A DNA stretch of 64,000 nt from Colicola sp045591505 (GTDB taxonomy: Bacteria > Bacteroidota > Bacteroidia > Bacteroidales > Paludibacteraceae), in NCBI GenBank assembly GCA_045591505.1, contig JAZNSW010000013.1:1-64000 (forward strand). The letters run 5' to 3'. The position numbers and the translations under genes were made by a program. The stretch's first letter is position 1. Every line of letters starts with the position of its first letter. Positions 7,288 through 16,516 of the stretch are shown one piece after another. The notes beneath the pieces are model-generated. The model saw only the letters and a program-made list of their open reading frames with translations. It was not told where the DNA came from and made no database searches.

Positions 7288-8238
7288 ATGATTAATAGGA
7301 CACTGGTACGAACCAAAGTTATTCAAACGCTATATGCGTATTACAAGGTAGAGGGTAAAAGTCCTCTAACCGCTCGTAAGGAATTGTTGAAGAGTTTTTC
7401 TGATACTTATAGTTTATATATGCTGATGCTGTCTTTTGCGGATGAATTAACGAGTTTTGCCGAAGCACAGATAGAAGCTAATAAGGCAAAGGCGGCGATC
7501 ATGCATCAAACATATGTTCCTAATCGTCGTTTTGTGAACAATAAAGTATCTCAGTTGTTGTTTAATAATCGTCGTTTGCGAACTTACCTCGAAGAGCAGC
7601 ATCTGCATTGGGATGCAGCACATCCAGCTATCACAGCGATATATAAGCAGTTGATAGAATGTCCATTTTATAAGGAATATATGTGTTTAGAGTCAGCTAC
7701 TTTTGAAGATGACAAACAATTATGGCGCAAGATATATGGCAATTTATTGATGGATAATGAGCATCTTCAGTCTGCATTGGAGGAATTGGAGGTAGTATTG
7801 GATTATCAAGGATGGACAATCGATATAGATTTGATTTTAACTTATGTTGTTAAAACGATAAAGCGTTTTAAATTGGAGAATGGTGATGATCAGGAGTTAT
7901 TGGAGATGTTTGATTCAGAAGATGAATTGACCTTTGCCAAGGAGTTGTTGGGTCGAACGATTTCTCATGCAGATGAATATCGTGAAATGATTGCTCAATC
8001 ATCAAAGAATTGGGAGTCCGACCGTATAGCATACATGGATTATATCATTCTAATTACGGCAATTACAGAGATTACTCAATTTAACGACATTGCATTAGAG
8101 ATTTCGATGAACGAATATATAGAATTGGCAAAAGAATATTCTGGAGACAAGAGTTATACGTTCATCAATGGTATATTGAATAAAATTGTTCAGGACTTGC
8201 GTCAAGCCAATAAATTATTTAAATTGTTTAGTGTGTAA
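7288..8238 (+). CDS. nusB: Transcription antitermination factor NusB
   Basis: NusB binds boxA RNA with NusE (S10) for antitermination of rRNA operons. The 316-residue form is about twice the length of E. coli NusB but usual for Bacteroidota. It starts INRTLVRTKVIQTLYAYY, and its C-terminal third (ILITAITEITQFNDIALEISMNEYIELAKEYSGDKSYTFINGILNKI, quoted here only as a region) holds the classic NusB end with the SG..S..FINGILd motif. yajC and ybbR follow in the same order as in Bacteroides. Confidence 0.93.
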   Translation: MINRTLVRTKVIQTLYAYYKVEGKSPLTARKELLKSFSDTYSLYMLMLSFADELTSFAEAQIEANKAKAAIMHQTYVPNRRFVNNKVSQLLFNNRRLRTYLEEQHLHWDAAHPAITAIYKQLIECPFYKEYMCLESATFEDDKQLWRKIYGNLLMDNEHLQSALEELEVVLDYQGWTIDIDLILTYVVKTIKRFKLENGDDQELLEMFDSEDELTFAKELLGRTISHADEYREMIAQSSKNWESDRIAYMDYIILITAITEITQFNDIALEISMNEYIELAKEYSGDKSYTFINGILNKIVQDLRQANKLFKLFSV

Positions 8239-8257
8239 TAATTAATAATAAAAAAGT

Positions 8258-8608
8258 ATGTTAAATTTCATTTTTTTGCAAGCAGCAACGGCTGCAGATG
8301 CTGCGCCACAACAAGGTGGCGGTTGGTCATTTTGGGTAATGATGATTGCTATTTTTGTGGTATTCTATTTCTTTATGATTCGTCCACAACAAAAGAAGCA
8401 AAAAGAATTGCAACAACAACGTGATGCGCTGAAGAAAGGCGACAAAGTGATTACCGCAGGCGGTATATATGGGAATATCAAGGAAGTTCAAGAAACAACA
8501 TTCCTCATCGAAGTAGCTAAAGACACCGTTATCAAAGTAGATAAAGGTAGCGTTTATGTTTCCGCAGATGACGCTAAACAAGATGTAAAACAAGAAGAGA
8601 AAAAGTAA
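8258..8608 (+). CDS. yajC: Sec translocon accessory subunit YajC
   Basis: Accessory membrane protein of the SecDF complex. The 116 residues include one membrane segment (about 25-43, WSFWVMMIAIFVVFYFFMI), followed at once by RPQQKKQKEL and the conserved KKGDKVITAGGIYG, which are the YajC signatures. The acidic/basic tail is variable. It lies 19 bases after nusB and 22 before the YbbR gene. Confidence 0.95.
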   Translation: MLNFIFLQAATAADAAPQQGGGWSFWVMMIAIFVVFYFFMIRPQQKKQKELQQQRDALKKGDKVITAGGIYGNIKEVQETTFLIEVAKDTVIKVDKGSVYVSADDAKQDVKQEEKK

Positions 8609-8630
8609 AAGCATCTCACAAAAATAGAAT

Positions 8631-9602
8631 ATGCGTACCGTAAGCATGGAAAATATTCAACGCAAAATCAAGCAAGCATGGATATGGATGCTTCGGAATG
8701 ATATGTTCATATATCTATTGTTTGTAGCCATAGCAACACTCTTTTGGTGGGGGCGCACCATGTCTTCACCAAGAGAGATGACTATTTCGATTCCTGTTAC
8801 ATATACCGATATTTCAAAGAATATTGTATTCGAAACAGCTTTGCCGACTCATCTGGACATAACCATACGCGATAATGGTAAGATTTTGCGTCAGATTACG
8901 CATACCTCCCCCGCCATATCCATCAGTATGTCCGACCGTTTTCAATCAGAAGAAGGATTGCTACAAATATCGTCAGATATATTACGACCTAAACTGCAAG
9001 ACTTGCTCCCTGGCTCTACCATCATTCAACAAATACGCCCTGAGAGCATACAGTCATCGTATATTCGTCAAGAGAGCAAAGTGGTAGCGATAGGATTGAG
9101 GGCTGATTGGCAATTAGCGAATCAGCATCAGTTATCTCATGAGCCCCTTTTATCTCCTACTCATGTAACGATTTTTGGTACGCGCGAAGCGATTTCTGTG
9201 ATAGATACTATTTATACAGATAGTGTATCTATTCTTAATTTGAGCGATAGTATTCAACAATCTATTTCATTAGTTCTTCCCGAAGGCGTACGTGCCACTC
9301 CCGAGAAGACAACCCTAACCTTGATTGCGGAGCAATTTACAGACAAGACTTTTACGATTCCCATTACAGTGCGCGATATGCCCGAACATGAGACGATGCA
9401 TTTGTTTCCTCGTGAGGTGAGTGTAACTGTACGCGTTGGCATCTCGAACTTCAGCAAAATCCATCCAGAAGATTTTCAGGCTGTATGTTCTTATCCCACT
9501 CATGCAGAAGCGACTTTGCCAATACAAATTATTCATAACAACCCCTATGTCACGCTATTGCGAACGAATATTCGTGAGATAGAGTATATCATTGAACGCT
9601 AA
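8631..9602 (+). CDS. YbbR-domain membrane protein
   Basis: A 323-residue protein with an N-terminal membrane segment (about 25-40, FIYLLFVAIATLFWWG) and a periplasmic part made of YbbR-like beta repeats (ISIPVTYTDISKNIVFE, TIPITVRDMPE, VSVTVRVGISNFS). YbbR/CdaR proteins in Firmicutes regulate the diadenylate cyclase CdaA; in Bacteroidota a YbbR gene follows nusB-yajC, as here, but its partner is unproven. An internal ATG at 8646 (MENIQRK) is an alternative start. The stop overlaps the next ATG by one base. Confidence 0.85.
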   Translation: MRTVSMENIQRKIKQAWIWMLRNDMFIYLLFVAIATLFWWGRTMSSPREMTISIPVTYTDISKNIVFETALPTHLDITIRDNGKILRQITHTSPAISISMSDRFQSEEGLLQISSDILRPKLQDLLPGSTIIQQIRPESIQSSYIRQESKVVAIGLRADWQLANQHQLSHEPLLSPTHVTIFGTREAISVIDTIYTDSVSILNLSDSIQQSISLVLPEGVRATPEKTTLTLIAEQFTDKTFTIPITVRDMPEHETMHLFPREVSVTVRVGISNFSKIHPEDFQAVCSYPTHAEATLPIQIIHNNPYVTLLRTNIREIEYIIER

Positions 9603-10732
9603 TGAAGAAAATCCAAATGGTAGATCTGCAAACGCAGTATCAACATATCAAAGAAGATATAGATTGCAACATACAAGAAGTGATTGATTCCGCGGCATTT
9701 ATCAAAGGTGCTGCGGTGCAAACGTTTCAAAGCAATCTGGAGCGTTATACAGGCTCGAAGCATGTTATTCCAGTAGGCAATGGTACCGATGCCCTACAGA
9801 TAGCCCTGATGTCATTAGGATTATCTCCAGGCGATGAGGTTATCACACCCACCTTCACCTTTATTGCGACAGCTGAAGTGGTGGCATTATTAGGTCTTAA
9901 ACCCGTGGTGGTGGATGTAGATTGGGACACGATGAACATCTCAGTAGCATCTATTCTCAAAGCGATTACTCCTCGCACAAAAGTGATTGTGCCCGTACAT
10001 CTTTTTGGACAATGTGCAGCAATGGACTCTATTATGTCCATAGCAGAAGAGCATGGTTTGTATGTGATAGAAGATGCATGCCAAGCAATAGGTGCCGAAT
10101 ATACATCAGAAGATGGGCACAAGCGTCAAGCAGCCACAATAGGACATATAGGTTGCACTAGTTTCTTCCCCTCGAAGAACCTTGGTTGCTATGGCGATGG
10201 CGGAGCTATATTCACCAACGATGATCAGTTAGCCGCCCAAATGCGTGCTATAGCTAATCATGGAATGGTGATTCGTTATCACCATGATTACATTGGCGTA
10301 AACTCTCGCTTGGATAGCATACAGGCCGCTGTACTAAATGCCAAATTGCCCCATCTGGACGAATACATCGTTGCTCGCCAACGTGCGGCAGCCTATTACG
10401 ACCAAGCATTTGCAGGAAATCCACACATTCTTATCCCTGCGCGTGAGTCACGATCAACCCACGTATTTCACCAATACACATTGCGTTTGATAGATGTGAA
10501 CCGCGATGCCCTACGGGAAACATTAGCCGAAAAGGGTATTCCATCCATGATATACTACCCTATCCCATTGCATATGCAAAAAGCATATCAAGACCCCCGC
10601 TACCAAGAAGGCGATTTTCCAATTGCGGAAAAATTATGTGCATGCGTATTATCCTTACCTATGCATACAGAGTTGGACGATGAGCAATTAGCATACATTA
10701 CACAAAGTGTATTAGCATTTGTCAACTCCTAA
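9602..10732 (+). CDS. DegT/DnrJ/StrS-family sugar aminotransferase
   Basis: PLP enzyme of fold type I that transaminates keto-sugar nucleotides for surface polysaccharides. The 376 residues show NGTDALQIALMSLGLSPGDEV (region near 58-78), DACQAIGAEY, and the lysine-bearing FFPSKNLGCYGDGGAIF where SKN gives the Schiff-base Lys; RLDSIQAAVL and HQYTLR follow. It resembles WbpE-type enzymes acting on UDP-sugars, but substrate cannot be read from sequence. It begins in a TAATG overlap with the YbbR gene, so is probably translated with it, yet no other sugar-nucleotide genes are nearby. Confidence 0.9.
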   Translation: MKKIQMVDLQTQYQHIKEDIDCNIQEVIDSAAFIKGAAVQTFQSNLERYTGSKHVIPVGNGTDALQIALMSLGLSPGDEVITPTFTFIATAEVVALLGLKPVVVDVDWDTMNISVASILKAITPRTKVIVPVHLFGQCAAMDSIMSIAEEHGLYVIEDACQAIGAEYTSEDGHKRQAATIGHIGCTSFFPSKNLGCYGDGGAIFTNDDQLAAQMRAIANHGMVIRYHHDYIGVNSRLDSIQAAVLNAKLPHLDEYIVARQRAAAYYDQAFAGNPHILIPARESRSTHVFHQYTLRLIDVNRDALRETLAEKGIPSMIYYPIPLHMQKAYQDPRYQEGDFPIAEKLCACVLSLPMHTELDDEQLAYITQSVLAFVNS

Positions 10733-10756
10733 TCATATAGTAAATCCTACATCCAT

Positions 10757-12217
10757 ATGGCTACCTCACTCACATTAACACAACAACAAAAACTGCAGGC
10801 GAAGTTGTCACCTTCACAAATACAGGTGATGCGTATGCTGGAGCTTCCAGCGTGTGAGTTACAAGCACGTATCAATGAAGAATTACAAGAAAATCCAGCA
10901 TTAGAAGAAGGGCACGATTTGCAAAACGAAGTGGAGCAAGATACCAATACCTATGAAGAAGAATATCAAAATCCCTTGCAAAACGACGATTTTAATTACG
11001 ATGATTATGTGCAAGACGACGACATTGTAGAGCGCAATACGTCAGGTTCTCGTACAGCGGAAACTGCACGAGAAGATATACCATTTTCCGTAGGCATCAG
11101 TTTTGGCGAATATCTGAAAGACCAAATCTATTTAACCAAAATGGATAAAGCCGACCGACATATCGCAAAATTTGTTGTAGGCAATATCGATAACGATGGC
11201 TATTTGCGCCGCACGACAGAAGAATTGGTAGATGATTTGAGTTTTAGAGAAGGGATAGTGGTTTCCGATGAAAAAATGTATGCAATCATTCAGCAGATTC
11301 AACAGTTTGACCCCCCAGGCGTAGGAGCTTATGATTTGCAAGAATGTCTATTACTACAACTGCAACAAAAAGAAACCACCCCCGATATAGCATTGGCAAC
11401 CACAATCATCACACGCATGTTTGATGCCTTTTCGCGCAAACAATACAACAAAATTATCCAGCGATTAGATATCACAGAAGCACAGTTAAAATCCGCTATT
11501 GCCGAAATCATGCACCTAAATCCTCGCCCTGGAAATAGCTGGGCAGGAACAGTGTATGATAGAAACCAAACCATTGTTATTCCTGATTTTATTGTAGAAG
11601 AAGTGGATGATGAACTCATTATTTCTCTCAATCAAGGGGATATTCCACCTCTGCATGTATCTGCGGAATATAGCCAAATGTTGGACACTTATTCCAAAGC
11701 CAATAAATCAGCATCCAATAAAGAAGCAATGCGGTTTGTGAAAACTAAAATTGATGATGCAAAATGGTTTATTGATGCCATTCGCCAACGCAATGAGACA
11801 CTGATGCAAACCATGCGCGCTATTGTGTTTTCTCAGCGAGACTTTTTCCTGAATGGAGACGGAACATATCTTAAACCAATGGTATTGAAAGACATAGCCC
11901 ATATCACAGGGCATGATGTGTCCACGATATCACGCGTATGTAGTAATAAATACGTGCAAACACAGTTCGGCATATATCCACTCAAATACTTCTTCTCTGA
12001 ATCTATTACCAAAAAAGATGGTGAAGAAATCTCTACAAGAGAAATCAAACAAGTGTTGCAAGGACTAATCGCCAATGAGGATAAAACGCGCCCTATCACC
12101 GATGATGAATTGGTAGATATTTTGCAACAAAAAGGCTACAAGATTGCCCGCCGAACCGTAGCGAAATACCGCGACCAATTGGGAATTCCAGTCGCACGCC
12201 TCCGCCATAGAATGTAA
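10757..12217 (+). CDS. rpoN: RNA polymerase sigma-54 factor
   Basis: Alternative sigma factor needing bacterial enhancer-binding ATPases. The 486 residues contain Gln-rich region I (LTQQQKLQAKLSPSQIQVMRML, N-terminal), an acidic region II (about 50-95), the core-binding part, an HTH (DIAHITGHDVSTISRVCSNKY region) and the RpoN box ARRTVAKYR near residue 468. Full length. No enhancer-binding protein is encoded in this window. The next gene starts directly after its stop. Confidence 0.97.
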   Translation: MATSLTLTQQQKLQAKLSPSQIQVMRMLELPACELQARINEELQENPALEEGHDLQNEVEQDTNTYEEEYQNPLQNDDFNYDDYVQDDDIVERNTSGSRTAETAREDIPFSVGISFGEYLKDQIYLTKMDKADRHIAKFVVGNIDNDGYLRRTTEELVDDLSFREGIVVSDEKMYAIIQQIQQFDPPGVGAYDLQECLLLQLQQKETTPDIALATTIITRMFDAFSRKQYNKIIQRLDITEAQLKSAIAEIMHLNPRPGNSWAGTVYDRNQTIVIPDFIVEEVDDELIISLNQGDIPPLHVSAEYSQMLDTYSKANKSASNKEAMRFVKTKIDDAKWFIDAIRQRNETLMQTMRAIVFSQRDFFLNGDGTYLKPMVLKDIAHITGHDVSTISRVCSNKYVQTQFGIYPLKYFFSESITKKDGEEISTREIKQVLQGLIANEDKTRPITDDELVDILQQKGYKIARRTVAKYRDQLGIPVARLRHRM

Positions 12218-12844
12218 ATGAGCAAACTACTTCATATCATATCGCAAATAATAAGCTGCTTATTATATCCCCTATTTATGCCCACCTACGGCATAACACT
12301 TTTTATGCTCGCTATGAAAGAAAGAGTAATTGCTATTCCCGATTTATATCTTAGCATGAGCATTGGGGGAACATTCTTTTTATCCGCACTAATTCCAATT
12401 GCACTGATTCTATTTTTGTGGAAAAAAGGAGCAATATCTTCTTTAAGCATAGAGGATGCCCAACAGCGAACTACACCCTATATATACACACTCCTATGCT
12501 TTGGATTTTGGTGCGCCTTTATACATATTCTGCGCCTGCCCATGGTGTGTTTTATTTGTGCAATTGGCGCAACAGCAGCATTGTTGGCAGTAACTATTAT
12601 TAACCAATGGTGGAAAATATCTGCACACCTTACTGCCATGGGAGGATTATTCGGCAGCATATGTAGTATAGCATTGGCATATAGCACTTTGCCAACGACA
12701 CTCATTATCATCGTTTTACTAATATCCTTACTATTGATGTACGCCAGATTATATCTGGACGCTCACACGCCTATGCAAGTGATTTGTGGATATTTATTAG
12801 GTATTGTATGTACATTTATTCCAAATGTGGTCTTAGATGCGTAA
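12218..12844 (+). CDS. Polytopic membrane protein, PAP2-phosphatase-like
   Basis: A 208-residue protein with about six hydrophobic segments. SAHLTAMGG (about 130-138) and ARLYLDAHTPMQVICGYLLG near the C-terminus resemble the PSGH-like and SR......H...D...G motifs of PAP2 lipid phosphatases, but the first KX6RP motif is weak and Asp of the last motif is replaced by Gln. It may act on undecaprenyl- or phospholipid substrates, or be an inactive relative. It starts right at the rpoN stop and overlaps the DUF4105 gene by 8 bases. Confidence 0.7.
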   Translation: MSKLLHIISQIISCLLYPLFMPTYGITLFMLAMKERVIAIPDLYLSMSIGGTFFLSALIPIALILFLWKKGAISSLSIEDAQQRTTPYIYTLLCFGFWCAFIHILRLPMVCFICAIGATAALLAVTIINQWWKISAHLTAMGGLFGSICSIALAYSTLPTTLIIIVLLISLLLMYARLYLDAHTPMQVICGYLLGIVCTFIPNVVLDA

Positions 12845-13847
12845 AGGGATTTTCATCATATTCTGCTTATTGATTAGTTGGGGAACGAAGGTATTTGCCT
12901 CCTCTCAATCTATGTCCTCCTATCGCTTAGGAGATGATACTAAAATTTATTTACTGACATGCACGCCAGGCACAGAAGTATGGTCTAAATATGGACATAC
13001 TGCTATTCGGATATACGACATAGAAAATCAATTAGATATTATTTTTAATTATGGAATTTTCTCCATGATGGAAGACGGATTTTATCTCAAATTTATCAAA
13101 GGAGAAACCTATTACCAATTAGGCATTGAATCCTATCCTCAATTTCAGCGTTTCTATTCGCGAATAGGCAGAAAAACCTATTGGCAAGAACTGAATCTAT
13201 CGCAGGAGCAAAAGCAACGACTTTTTGATGCCCTTCTCATCAATTATCAACCGCAAAACCGTTTTTACTTATATAATTTTGTATTTGATAATTGTGCTAC
13301 ACGCCCTTATTATCTTATCAAGAATGTTTTACAAGACACGATTATATCAAGTTATGAAGGTGCAATCCATCAGCCATATCGTTCCACAATTTCGCATTAT
13401 ACAGGGCCTAACTCTTGGGTGGATTTTGGCATTAATCTAGTATTCGGTAAAAAAGCAGACCAAGGAATGAATAATGAAGAACGACTCTTTTTACCTGAAG
13501 AACTAATGTTCTATTTTGCTCAAGCCACGTTATCTGATGGCACACCTTTGGTTAAAGAACAGTATATAGAACCTTTTGCTGTGGCCCCCGTTCCATGGTA
13601 CGCAAACTGCTGGTTAGGTATAGCACTATTAGCAGCTGGGCTTATCGCTATTAGCATACATGACCGAAAACGAAACAAACTATCATGGTGGATAGATATC
13701 ATCATGGGAATCGTTTATATTGTTTTACTAATTATTGTTATTTTTCTAACATTTTTCTCTGTGCATCCTTTGGTTGGATTCAGCTGGCGGTTGCTCATTA
13801 TACCTATTATTCACTTATGCGCAAGACTCATTTATTTCGTTCGCTAA
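12837..13847 (+). CDS. DUF4105-type envelope protein
   Basis: A 336-residue protein with a signal peptide (ATG then RKGIFIIFCLLISWGTKVFA), a periplasmic domain with TPGTEVWSKYGHTAIRIYD and FVFDNCATRPYYLI, and three C-terminal hydrophobic segments. The GH and DNCATR motifs are hallmarks of the DUF4105/Lnb-N-like family, which has a papain-like Cys/His arrangement; Cys in DNCATR and His in YGHT would be the catalytic pair. Substrate unknown. It overlaps both neighbours, suggesting coupled translation with the PAP2-like and phosphatase genes. Confidence 0.82.
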   Translation: MRKGIFIIFCLLISWGTKVFASSQSMSSYRLGDDTKIYLLTCTPGTEVWSKYGHTAIRIYDIENQLDIIFNYGIFSMMEDGFYLKFIKGETYYQLGIESYPQFQRFYSRIGRKTYWQELNLSQEQKQRLFDALLINYQPQNRFYLYNFVFDNCATRPYYLIKNVLQDTIISSYEGAIHQPYRSTISHYTGPNSWVDFGINLVFGKKADQGMNNEERLFLPEELMFYFAQATLSDGTPLVKEQYIEPFAVAPVPWYANCWLGIALLAAGLIAISIHDRKRNKLSWWIDIIMGIVYIVLLIIVIFLTFFSVHPLVGFSWRLLIIPIIHLCARLIYFVR

Positions 13848-15295
13848 TTGTTACATTTACTATATTATGTAGTTTGTCAATCATCGCTCAACCCAAACTG
13901 ACGGTAGTGGTAATGATAGACGGATTGACACAAGAAAACCTCAACAAACTACGCCCCTATTGGGGAGCAGGTGGTTTAAGAACGCTCAATGAAGAAGCGT
14001 TTCAAACCACCATCGAATTTCCACATATTGTACATGGTGGACAAGAAACGACAGCCACCCTCATGACGGGTACTTCGCCAGCTCGACACGGAATTATGGC
14101 TAATCAGTATTTTGATAGAAGTTATCGCACTATTCAAGAGGTGTTGCATGATGATAATGTTTCGGGTATTGGTACTTCATATAAACTTTCTCCGCGTGCA
14201 ATTCTTTCTACCACAATTGCAGATGAATGGAGAATACAATATGGCAAACAAGCTAAAATTTATGCTATTGGTTTGCAACCACAATCCACCATCATCATGG
14301 CGGGACATGCCGCAAATGCGTGTTGCTGGTTAGATAATAATACACAAAAATGGGTCACAACCTCATTTTATGCAGAAGGTCTGCCTTCCGCAGCAGATGC
14401 GATGAATATCAGCGGACGTATCAACGAATTGTCGGAACGAGTATGGACGCCCAGAATGGATATTGACACATACACTTCGCCCACCAAAGAGGAGAAAAGA
14501 AGATTGTTCAATTATTTGACGAAGGACCACCTTCTCCATTCGCCCGCAGCCAATACGTTGGTGATTGAATTGGCACTTGATATGCAAAAGAACGAGAAGA
14601 TGGGAGAAGATATTACCCCCGACATTCTATTTTTGCAACTAAATACTATTTCTCCAAAAGCACATTCGGATATGATTAACTCTGCAGAACAAGAGGATAT
14701 CTATCTCGGCATTAATCAAGATTTAGGCTTTTTGATGGAGCAACTTAATTATCGACTCGGCAAAGACCAATACCAATTACTTGTTGTAGGACGACCTGTT
14801 AAAGGATATGATTACACGAAACTTGAGATGGCGGGTATTGAAATACAGCACTTTAATGTAGATCGCGCTGCCGCACTTACCAGTACCTATCTCATGGCTA
14901 TTTACGGTCATGAACGATGGGTGGATGGCGGACATGGACCATTTATCTACCTCAATCGAACACTGATAGAGCAAAGACGCTTATCATTGGAAACCATTCA
15001 ACGACAGGCAGCAAATTTTCTCATGGATTTTGAGGGAGTACAAGTCGCATATCCTATCCACGAAGCCATTACTTCAGACTACCGCCATTCGATTTACCGA
15101 AAACATGCAGGAGATGTATATTTTCAATTGCAAGACAATTGGATATTAGATAATAACGACAAGTCTGTTTTTGATCATGTTATTCAAGCAAGCCCTGTTG
15201 TACCTATAATGCTATGGTCGAATACACTACGGGCATTGCCTACTGAAAAAATTGATGCTACAGATATTAAATCACTTATATTATATAACAACTAA
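13817..15295 (+). CDS. Alkaline phosphatase superfamily protein (PafA/NPP-like), secreted
   Basis: A 492-residue protein. The ATG at 13817 begins a signal peptide (MRKTHLFRSLIVTFTILCSLSIIA) and is chosen over earlier in-frame codons lying inside the previous gene. VVMIDGL (metal-binding Asp), GGQETTATLMTGTSPARHG (Thr nucleophile region), DILFLQLN and VDGGHGPFIYLNR follow the order of type I phosphodiesterase/phosphatases such as PafA. Probably periplasmic phosphate scavenging or phospho-ester turnover. It overlaps the DUF4105 gene by 31 bases. Confidence 0.85.
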   Translation: MRKTHLFRSLIVTFTILCSLSIIAQPKLTVVVMIDGLTQENLNKLRPYWGAGGLRTLNEEAFQTTIEFPHIVHGGQETTATLMTGTSPARHGIMANQYFDRSYRTIQEVLHDDNVSGIGTSYKLSPRAILSTTIADEWRIQYGKQAKIYAIGLQPQSTIIMAGHAANACCWLDNNTQKWVTTSFYAEGLPSAADAMNISGRINELSERVWTPRMDIDTYTSPTKEEKRRLFNYLTKDHLLHSPAANTLVIELALDMQKNEKMGEDITPDILFLQLNTISPKAHSDMINSAEQEDIYLGINQDLGFLMEQLNYRLGKDQYQLLVVGRPVKGYDYTKLEMAGIEIQHFNVDRAAALTSTYLMAIYGHERWVDGGHGPFIYLNRTLIEQRRLSLETIQRQAANFLMDFEGVQVAYPIHEAITSDYRHSIYRKHAGDVYFQLQDNWILDNNDKSVFDHVIQASPVVPIMLWSNTLRALPTEKIDATDIKSLILYNN

Positions 15296-15309
15296 ACAAA
15301 TATCACACT

Positions 15310-15723
15310 ATGATTAATTACGAAATCAAAATCAACTACACTCGCCAAACTGGTGAAGATAATCCCGCTGGAGTTAAAGAGACTTATTTGGTAGAGGGTA
15401 TCACATGCGCAGATGTAGAAAATCGTTTATTGGAAGAAATCAAGCCTTTCATTTCTGGAGAATGGGAAGTAAAGAGTTGCAAACAAGTGCAATTTGCTGA
15501 GATTATTACTAATCCAGAGGGTGATCGTTGGTATAAAGCACGTGTAGAGATGATTACGATTGAAGAGAGTGGAAAAGAGACACGTAAAGCGGTAAACATG
15601 TTAATACAAGCAAGCAATGTAACGCAAGCCAATCAAACCCTAAACAAAGCACTCACCGACTATGATTGCGAAGTGGTAAGCATCAGTCGTTCTCCTATTA
15701 TTGATTTCTTCCGCGCTGTATAA
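15310..15723 (+). CDS. DUF4494-type protein
   Basis: A 137-residue cytoplasmic protein, rich in beta strands, containing the stretch RQTGEDNPAGVKETYLVEG, a repeated AE/EN pattern and the end SISRSPIIDFFRAV. It matches my recollection of the Bacteroidota-only DUF4494 family, often encoded beside the YggS gene, as here. No catalytic motif is evident and the function is unknown. It lies 14 bases after the phosphatase gene. Confidence 0.75.
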   Translation: MINYEIKINYTRQTGEDNPAGVKETYLVEGITCADVENRLLEEIKPFISGEWEVKSCKQVQFAEIITNPEGDRWYKARVEMITIEESGKETRKAVNMLIQASNVTQANQTLNKALTDYDCEVVSISRSPIIDFFRAV

Positions 15724-15744
15724 TCACATCTTTTTAGTCTGCTT

Positions 15745-16458
15745 TTGACCACGATTGGCACCCATATTGCTCACATTCGCCAGTACATACCACAGCATGT
15801 TACTATGGTATGTATCAGCAAGTTTCACCCTGCAACCACTATATTAGAGGCATATCAAGCAGGAGAACGCGATTTTGGTGAAAGCCGTGTGCAAGAGCTT
15901 ATACCCAAGTACGAAGCATTGCCGAAAGATATTCGATGGCACTTTATCGGGCACTTGCAAACCAACAAAGTGAAGCAGATTCTGCCTTTTATCCATCTTA
16001 TTCATTCGGTCGATAGCGTGCGATTGCTGGAAACAATTAATAAAGAGGCAGAAAAGATACAACGCAAAATTCAAGTATTGCTTGAGGTGCATGTAGCGAA
16101 AGAAGAAACTAAATCAGGCTTCACACCTCAAGAATTAGAGCAGTTGTATATTCAATATCCCCATTTTTCTGCACACTATCCATGGATAGAAGTATGCGGT
16201 ATCATGGGCATGGCGACTAACACGGATGATGAGCAAGAGATTCGTCGTTGTTTCCGTATGATAAAATCCTTAGCGCATACTTGTTTTAGCCAATACCACT
16301 TCGATACCACTCCGAAGGGTTGCCGAAGGAATACCGAAGGGATAGTGAGTATGGGTATGTCAGATGACTATCAGATAGCAATAGAAGAAGGTAGTACGAT
16401 GGTGCGTATCGGCTCCGCCATCTTTGGAGAGAGAGTCACATTCAAAGAATCCAATTAA
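15745..16458 (+). CDS. YggS/PROSC-family PLP homeostasis protein with 11-residue insertion
   Basis: PLP-binding protein without known catalysis that buffers vitamin B6. The 237 residues follow the alanine-racemase-like barrel: MVCISKFHP (PLP Lys in SKFHP), ERDFGESRVQEL, WHFIGHLQTNK, GIMGMAT and SMGMSDDYQIAI, then STMVRIGSAIFGER. No ATG exists near the N-terminus; TTG at 15745 gives the usual start (CTG at 15739 is the alternative). Just before VSMGMSDDY are 11 extra residues (PKGCRRNTEGI) encoded by three 11-bp repeats. Confidence 0.9.
   Translation: MTTIGTHIAHIRQYIPQHVTMVCISKFHPATTILEAYQAGERDFGESRVQELIPKYEALPKDIRWHFIGHLQTNKVKQILPFIHLIHSVDSVRLLETINKEAEKIQRKIQVLLEVHVAKEETKSGFTPQELEQLYIQYPHFSAHYPWIEVCGIMGMATNTDDEQEIRRCFRMIKSLAHTCFSQYHFDTTPKGCRRNTEGIVSMGMSDDYQIAIEEGSTMVRIGSAIFGERVTFKESN
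16312..16344 (+). repeat. Three 11-bp repeats inside the YggS gene
   Basis: Units CCGAAGGGTTG (16312-16322), CCGAAGGAATA (16323-16333) and CCGAAGGGATA (16334-16344). The total of 33 bp equals 11 codons, so the frame of the flanking conserved sequence is preserved. Confidence 0.9.
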
Positions 16459-16516
16459 AGAGACTGATTCAAAGAAACTAATTCAAAGTCCCCCATTCAA
16501 TTAAATTTAATAAAAT

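Noticed and set aside
8601..8640. Search for tRNA genes in intergenic gaps
   Set aside because: No cloverleaf with the GGTTCGA-type T-loop and matching acceptor stem was seen in any gap of the window, but this was by eye; a covariance-model scan would be decisive.
13685..13816. N-terminal extension of the phosphatase gene
   Set aside because: It lies inside the DUF4105 gene in another frame; the signal peptide begins at 13817.
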